DNA of 64,000 nt from Panorpa germanica. Its lineage: Eukaryota; Arthropoda; Insecta; Mecoptera; Panorpidae. The translations under genes and the position numbers were made by a program. The notes beneath the pieces are model-generated. The model was not told the DNA's origin and made no database searches. It saw only the letters and a list, made by a program, of their open reading frames with translations. The stretch covers positions 2,852,001 to 2,916,000 of the forward strand of contig OY783205.1 in the NCBI GenBank assembly GCA_963678705.1, given 5' to 3'. Below, one piece after another: positions 58,837-64,000 of this stretch. The stretch's first letter is position 1. Each line of letters opens with the position of its first letter.

Positions 58837-58904
58837 AACGAGATAGTTTAATTGAAAAGCTACCATGTACTGGACGTGAGATCTGGGTTCGAATCTAGTT
58901 CCAA
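58837..58904 (+). repeat. tRNA-like sequence, probable SINE head
   Basis: A-box-like TAGTTTAATTG and B-box GGGTTCGAATC are spaced about 40 bases apart. The T stem pairs poorly (two mismatches), so not a working tRNA. Confidence 0.45.
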
Positions 58905-59182
58905 GAGAATATTTTATTTCTTAGTTACAGATTGTGGGCATAAACATGATCGGGATAGATCTTTCACTAATATTTACATTAGTTTAATATGTAACATTAT
59001 ACAATCTTGCATAAAAAAAATCTAAAGTATGTCGAAGGATAATTTTTGTTATGTAATATGACGTTATATATGTAAAGAATTCATATTTCTTTAGTTGGTA
59101 ACACTGACAAGAGATATTACAAGTGCATTCCGGTCAGATGAGCTACGGTATGTATTAGTTATAGCTAGTTTCATTGTAATGT

Positions 59183-59275
59183 GTGCCAACGGCCAACATA
59201 GTTGATATTTGGAGTCGACAGAACTCACTGTGAATAATGTTAGGTTATAATAAAATTAGATAAAAATGTAGTTTC
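59183..59275 (+). repeat. Inverted repeat, right copy
   Basis: GGCCAACATAGTTGATATTT then GGAGTCGACAGAACTCAC, and after an indel TTAGGTTATAATAAAATTA; partner of 55215-55318. Confidence 0.7.
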
Positions 59276-60033
59276 TTTGATTTCAAGTAAGATAGTATGA
59301 TTTAAGTTAAACAATGTAATTATTATGTGTATGTAAATTACTAAAATAAACTTAGATTTCAGAAACAACACATAAGTTTGCTTTTTTTATGTTAAATGAA
59401 TTATTAAATTTTTTAATTATCTTAAATTTATTTGCTGTATTTACCTTTATAAAAAGTTAAGTTGAGACTTATTGTAGATAAATAGAAAATTGTCTTGAGA
59501 CAGTTGTGTGCATTTCATGTGAAATGAATCACTTGAGAGATAACATTATATGTGACACTGCTAATAATTGCATTCCGAAATGAATTCGTATGATACATAT
59601 GTTTTTGTACTGCAAATAGATATTTCAGTGTTAAAACACATAATTCTGGGTTCAACAAGTTCCAGAAACAATCTAGAAAAGTGACTATTAGTAATTCGTT
59701 AGTTGTCATGTTCCAGGAGATTGATAGTAAATTCTGTTCTTTGAAGAACATCCAGCATTCCATCGTGAGTCACTGGACCGTGGAGAGTGACGTGGGTTAA
59801 CAGCATACCACTACGAGTGCAACAGAGATAGCAGCACTATGTTTTGTTTCATGTTTCAGTGTACATAAATAAAACATGTAACATTTCTATTTTGATTCTG
59901 ACAATACTTCAGTCATGCTGAACGAATAACAGAATACGGAAACCTTGCAAGATCACCAGGCGATCATAGATTGAATATAGATGATGGAGCGATAAAGATT
60001 GCTAAAGAGAGATAAGGATGGAAGATAAAAAAT

Positions 60034-60060
60034 AACGATAGCGATAGCGATAGCGAGAGG
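60034..60060 (+). repeat. GATAGC microsatellite
   Basis: Three to four copies of the 6-base unit GATAGC. Confidence 0.75.
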
Positions 60061-62734
60061 AGAAAGCTTCAATACGTTACAAATATTTAAAAAACAATGT
60101 TCAAAAGTAAAGTTGCTGTTTTTAAAAGGAAAGTATATAATTATTTACATTGTAAATAGACTGGAACGTCGTTTGTTGTATTACACAGATTGTTCTTAGC
60201 TTCTGATATTGGACGCCATCTTAAATGGATTTTATTTTGACAGATTGTGTTGTAAATTTCACAAAATTGGTCAAAAATTGAATTACAGAGAGAAATGTTT
60301 AGCTTAGGTTCAGAAGGTGTATCAAGACAGACAAGAAGGTGACAGAGTGGTGTACTAATAAGCTTTGTGACGTCACTTTTATTTTAAAATTCAACTTTCA
60401 AAAAAGAAAAAAGCAAGAACATAAAAAATGGAGCTCACAACTGATTTCGAGTGAGACCTAAACATATTTTCTTCAGTGATGAGTGATGTTAGGAGATGGG
60501 GTATACAATGTGTGACAAGACTTGACAACTGTCTGTGACGTAACTTATGGATGACCCATTATAAGTGCACGTGCACTTTGTTAAACGAGGATTTATACCG
60601 ATATTAAAAGCATCAATAAACTTATTTGAAAAATAAAGCGTGCGGTTGTATAGATTAAATATTCTTCAATTTTATTCAAGGACGTCCTAAGAAAATACTT
60701 GTTTTTCACTTTTCTTACGATTTTCTTGAAAATTTAAATATATATTTAAAAAATTGCAATACTCTTTGCGGTTTTTGATTTTTAAATTTTGTCTGTTAAA
60801 ATTTGCATCTTTAACATACGAACCCTACACCGAGTTATTTTGAAACGGATGTTTTGTGATATAGCAATAGTACTTTTCTTACGGTTGTTTTCAGAATCAT
60901 TAATTGAGAATATGACAAATATTGTCCAGTAAAGAAAATTACAGCAAGTGATATTCGTTTTTTAATAAAGTGGGCTACTTTTGATCGTTTTCGACTTTGG
61001 AAACGTTATTACTTTATCTGAGTTAATCACTTTGTAAAAAAAGCAAAATATATAATTTTTAAGAAAGTTTTATAAAATTTCAATTCAATATATAGAAGAG
61101 CTATTTAATGTCCTTCATATGATTTGATTTGATTGCTGTCTTATTGTTGGTTAGAGAATCCTCTCTCCATTGTGGTGCCTTCGTCAGGTGCAGTTTACGT
61201 ACGTAAAGGCACGTTTTAATTATATGGTGAATTAAGACGTCAGACGTGGTCGGGTCGAATGTAGTGGAACCAGCACCTCCCCCCACCCCTTCCTCCCGAT
61301 GAAGATAAAAACATTACGGGAAGAGAACCGAGAAGAAAAAAGATATACGAGGAAAGAGGGGAGGGTTAATTGAAATGTTACCTTTTTTTATAAACATAAC
61401 ATAAAATAAAAATATTTCTTTTAAAAAACTTCTTGTTGCACTCAATTGCAATCAATGCAATGAAACGCAATCAATGCAAAGCGAATTGTAGTATACTTGC
61501 ATTGTGTTTACTCTTTGTATTTGTAACTAGATTCAACAATATGGTTCGTTAAAGGTTGGAGAGATGCCGTATGTATGGTGGATACATATGGGTCATCTGA
61601 TATGTTCATACAGTTGACGTATTTCTTCATAGATGGCATTAGTAAAAACAGTCACTAAAAAAAAAAAAATACTACAATATTTTAGTTTCGTTAAAAGAAA
61701 AACAATGTCTTTGTACGATTTGTCAAAATCCCAGTGCTGCTTTTAGGATTGATGGACCTCTAAGCATAATCTGCAGTGCCCCCTCCCCCTCCTCACCCCT
61801 CTAACACACCCTATATACTGCGAATTTTTGGTATAGTTCAAATTACGAGAGTTCGGCAGCGACTCATACTTAAAACAAGTTGTGGGGTATAAACTGCCGA
61901 TATAACTAAAAAGCACTGACTCACTTATTTTTCTATAATGTATATAGAAACGAATAAGATAACATTTATTATCGTATTCTAGATTTATATCACTCTTATA
62001 ACCTCTTTTAAGTAAAAGTCGCCGCCGAACTACCGTGATTTGGACTATAATTTTATTCTTCCTATTTTTTTAATTTAATTTCGTTTAAAAGGTCAGCAAT
62101 GTTTCAATCGATAAGTCCAGTGGATGCTTACAAAAGAGAGGAGGAAAAAGAGCGATGTTTGTCTTTAGACAGTCCGGATGCTCAGTACGGATCTTGGATA
62201 CATAAGAATACATTAACACAAACAATCTTGTATGTCGGGCGTGAACAAGACCAAAACATATACATATGTATGTTTTTACGACTTTTCATTTTCCAATGCA
62301 ACATACTTACGTATACGAGAGCGCATTACCGAAAAGAGAGAGGGAGAGAGAAGACGACGCACAGTGGCCGAAAGCATTTTTGCTAACCACCCCTGTGTTT
62401 TAGGGTTCAATTCCCATACCAGCGCTATATTTCCAGGTTTTTGTTATCAAAATTACTTTGAGCATTTTGTAATAATCAGAAAACTTGTCAGGTGGCAGTA
62501 CTGTACATACGAGACCGCGACACTATAAATACTGCCAACAATGTTAGGAGACGTTAAATTTAATGGCGTTAAAAATATACGTTAAAAAACGTTAGAAAAA
62601 AAGAAGAAAAGCAACACCTTAAATCAAGTAGCTAAAATATGAGAAAAGTTTTTATTTTAAATTTTATTTTATATAAAATCTCGTATGTAATTAATTTCAA
62701 TTTTAATTATTATTATAGCTAAAATAGCTATTTA

Positions 62735-62935
62735 ATGGTGGACCCGTTAATCGGGAAGGGGCCCATCGGAGTCCCCGAATTAGAGCTAGAGCGCCCCTTT
62801 TGCCGAGGCAGAGCCGTCCAACATATTCCAACAGGACCGAGCAAAGAACTCGGACCGGACCACACAACAAGAAATAGCGGTGGTCCACAACGCAGTCAGA
62901 GCAAAGCCGTGTTTACAAAGCTCAAAAATTTGTTA
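62735..62935. other. GC-richer island of unknown nature
   Basis: About 200 bases distinctly richer in G and C than the surroundings (GTGGACCCGTTAATCGGGAA, GGCCCATCGGAGTCCCCG). Open in frames on both strands for 60-80 codons with no recognised family. Could be decayed transposon or a regulatory island. Confidence 0.4.
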
Positions 62936-63009
62936 ACTGTATTATATCAGAACGAAAAATCATATCGTATATTATTCTAACATTGTCAAACAAATTAGCG
63001 AGATATGAT

Positions 63010-63230
63010 TATATAATAGAGTGACAACACAGTGAGTGAGAGAATTTATGCTTGACGCTGTATCTTCGCCCTCGATCCCCGGATCAGAGTTATATTTTTT
63101 GGGTTTTATTGTTATAAAATTAAATTTATTACGCACATACATAATTTTAAACTTATTAGACAGTGATGTGGTTCACATATATGAGGCAACGACATCATAA
63201 ACGGAAATAGATCGACTTTAAATCAATTAA
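63010..63230 (-). repeat. Dispersed repeat, copy 2 of 2
   Basis: Shares its block order with 38465-38700 (see there). Confidence 0.6.
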
Positions 63231-64000
63231 ATGAAAAAAATAGCGTCGGTGAAGTAATAATATAAAAAAAAAATAAAAAGAAGGTAAAACTTTTAAAACT
63301 GAAAGTAAACTTTTAGAGTTAGAAAATATTTACTTTAAATAATAAAGCAGAGTCGGATTTACTAGCACAAGCTTACTAAACAAGCTACAACTTAATGCGT
63401 CGTGATTTTGATAAGAATCTCAAATATTCTCAATAGTTTGTGTATAGATAAAATTAATTTTCATTATAAGTAAAATTTCTAGAAACCTGACTGTTTACAA
63501 TAACCTAATTTTCACCTTAAGACCTTCTCCAAGGTAAATTACACAAATGAAGATCAAGCAAGCACTTAAAGGAATGAAAAGAGATTGACTGTACAAATCT
63601 GACGTCATTCCCATAGACATTCATCTAATATCTTAAATAACTATTTAGAAATATTTAGCCTGGGATATGATGTAAGAGCGCCCAGGTTAGACTTTAAAAT
63701 AAACTAAACGAAAAGAATGCAGCTGGCTTAGATTTTGCATGACTAATGAATTGGGTTAGCGCCGTCCATGCAGGTGGTAGACTAGGTCACATCGCTAAAT
63801 GGACGATAAATATACGAAACTGCCCAAGAAAAATAACTAGTAACTTAGAATTTAGTATACCATATAAAATACGAGTAGTAAACGAATATTTATGAATTAA
63901 TATATATTAGGTAACATAAATACATTAGCCTATCCAGAGCATATATGCAATGACCAGCAGGACGCACATTTAACTTGTTTCATTGTACAATGCGAGTGGT

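Larger units (their letters stand above)
54894..64000. other. Probable ptc first intron or upstream region, repeats only
   Basis: No exon with the expected first membrane helix and the WVxE-type junction to exon a was found. The region holds the repeats and odd stretches listed separately, purine-rich and GC-rich islands (61250-61370, 62735-62935) and otherwise AT-rich sequence. Confidence 0.55.

Noticed and set aside
58837-58904. Functional tRNA gene.
   Set aside because: A and B boxes are recognisable but the T stem has mismatches and no acceptor stem can be paired; kept only as a SINE-like remnant.
62099-62528. Overlapping ORFs of 95-98 codons near the right end.
   Set aside because: Two overlapping frames without recognised similarity or splice context; no evidence to prefer either.

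Overview
The window is eukaryotic and almost certainly from an insect. It is AT-rich, its genes are split by GT-AG introns, and it is dense in transposon remnants. The visible part of Patched resembles the fly protein closely, down to the last residues of the tail. Helitron-type ends (A|TC...CTAG|T) are present, as is usual in Lepidoptera, but I cannot fix the order from sequence alone. All recognisable host genes are on the minus strand.

Layout by region. 1-6.7 kb is a graveyard of repeats: a dead non-LTR retrotransposon piece, Helitron-like units, and TIR elements including a hAT-like element nested in a MITE. 6.7-32.4 kb is one long gene for a divergent CDK12-type cyclin-dependent kinase. 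Eight coding exons could be joined with matching splice phases, from an ATG at 32431 to a stop or donor at 6703-6707. Its largest intron (6979-21371, 14.4 kb) holds an array of about 16 units of roughly 0.75-0.8 kb, seven in one orientation, eight in the other and one flipped back, each ending in a tiny hairpin plus CTAG. Other introns of this gene hold a 1.3-kb mariner with a broken transposase and two non-autonomous elements with long TIRs. 37.0-41.5 kb is a complete eight-exon SLC12A8-type transporter (691 codons). 42.2-43.9 kb is a complete four-exon Smndc1/SPF30 splicing factor (251 codons). 44.1-47.2 kb is again repeat debris, with one small intact-looking Helitron. 47.9-54.9 kb holds the last seven coding exons of patched, the Hedgehog receptor (1153 codons visible). 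The N-terminal exon(s) with the first membrane helix are not seen and probably lie beyond 64 kb. 54.9-64 kb looks like patched first-intron or upstream sequence with scattered repeats.

The genes show no sign of forming an operon or joint pathway: they are unrelated housekeeping and signalling genes that happen to share a strand. The most unusual things are the inverted array of hairpin-ended units inside the kinase intron and the divergence of the CDK12-like kinase itself (altered PITAIRE-equivalent, HRD and activation-loop flanks, and a possible early end). Splice sites were placed by eye from consensus and reading phase; no transcript data were available.
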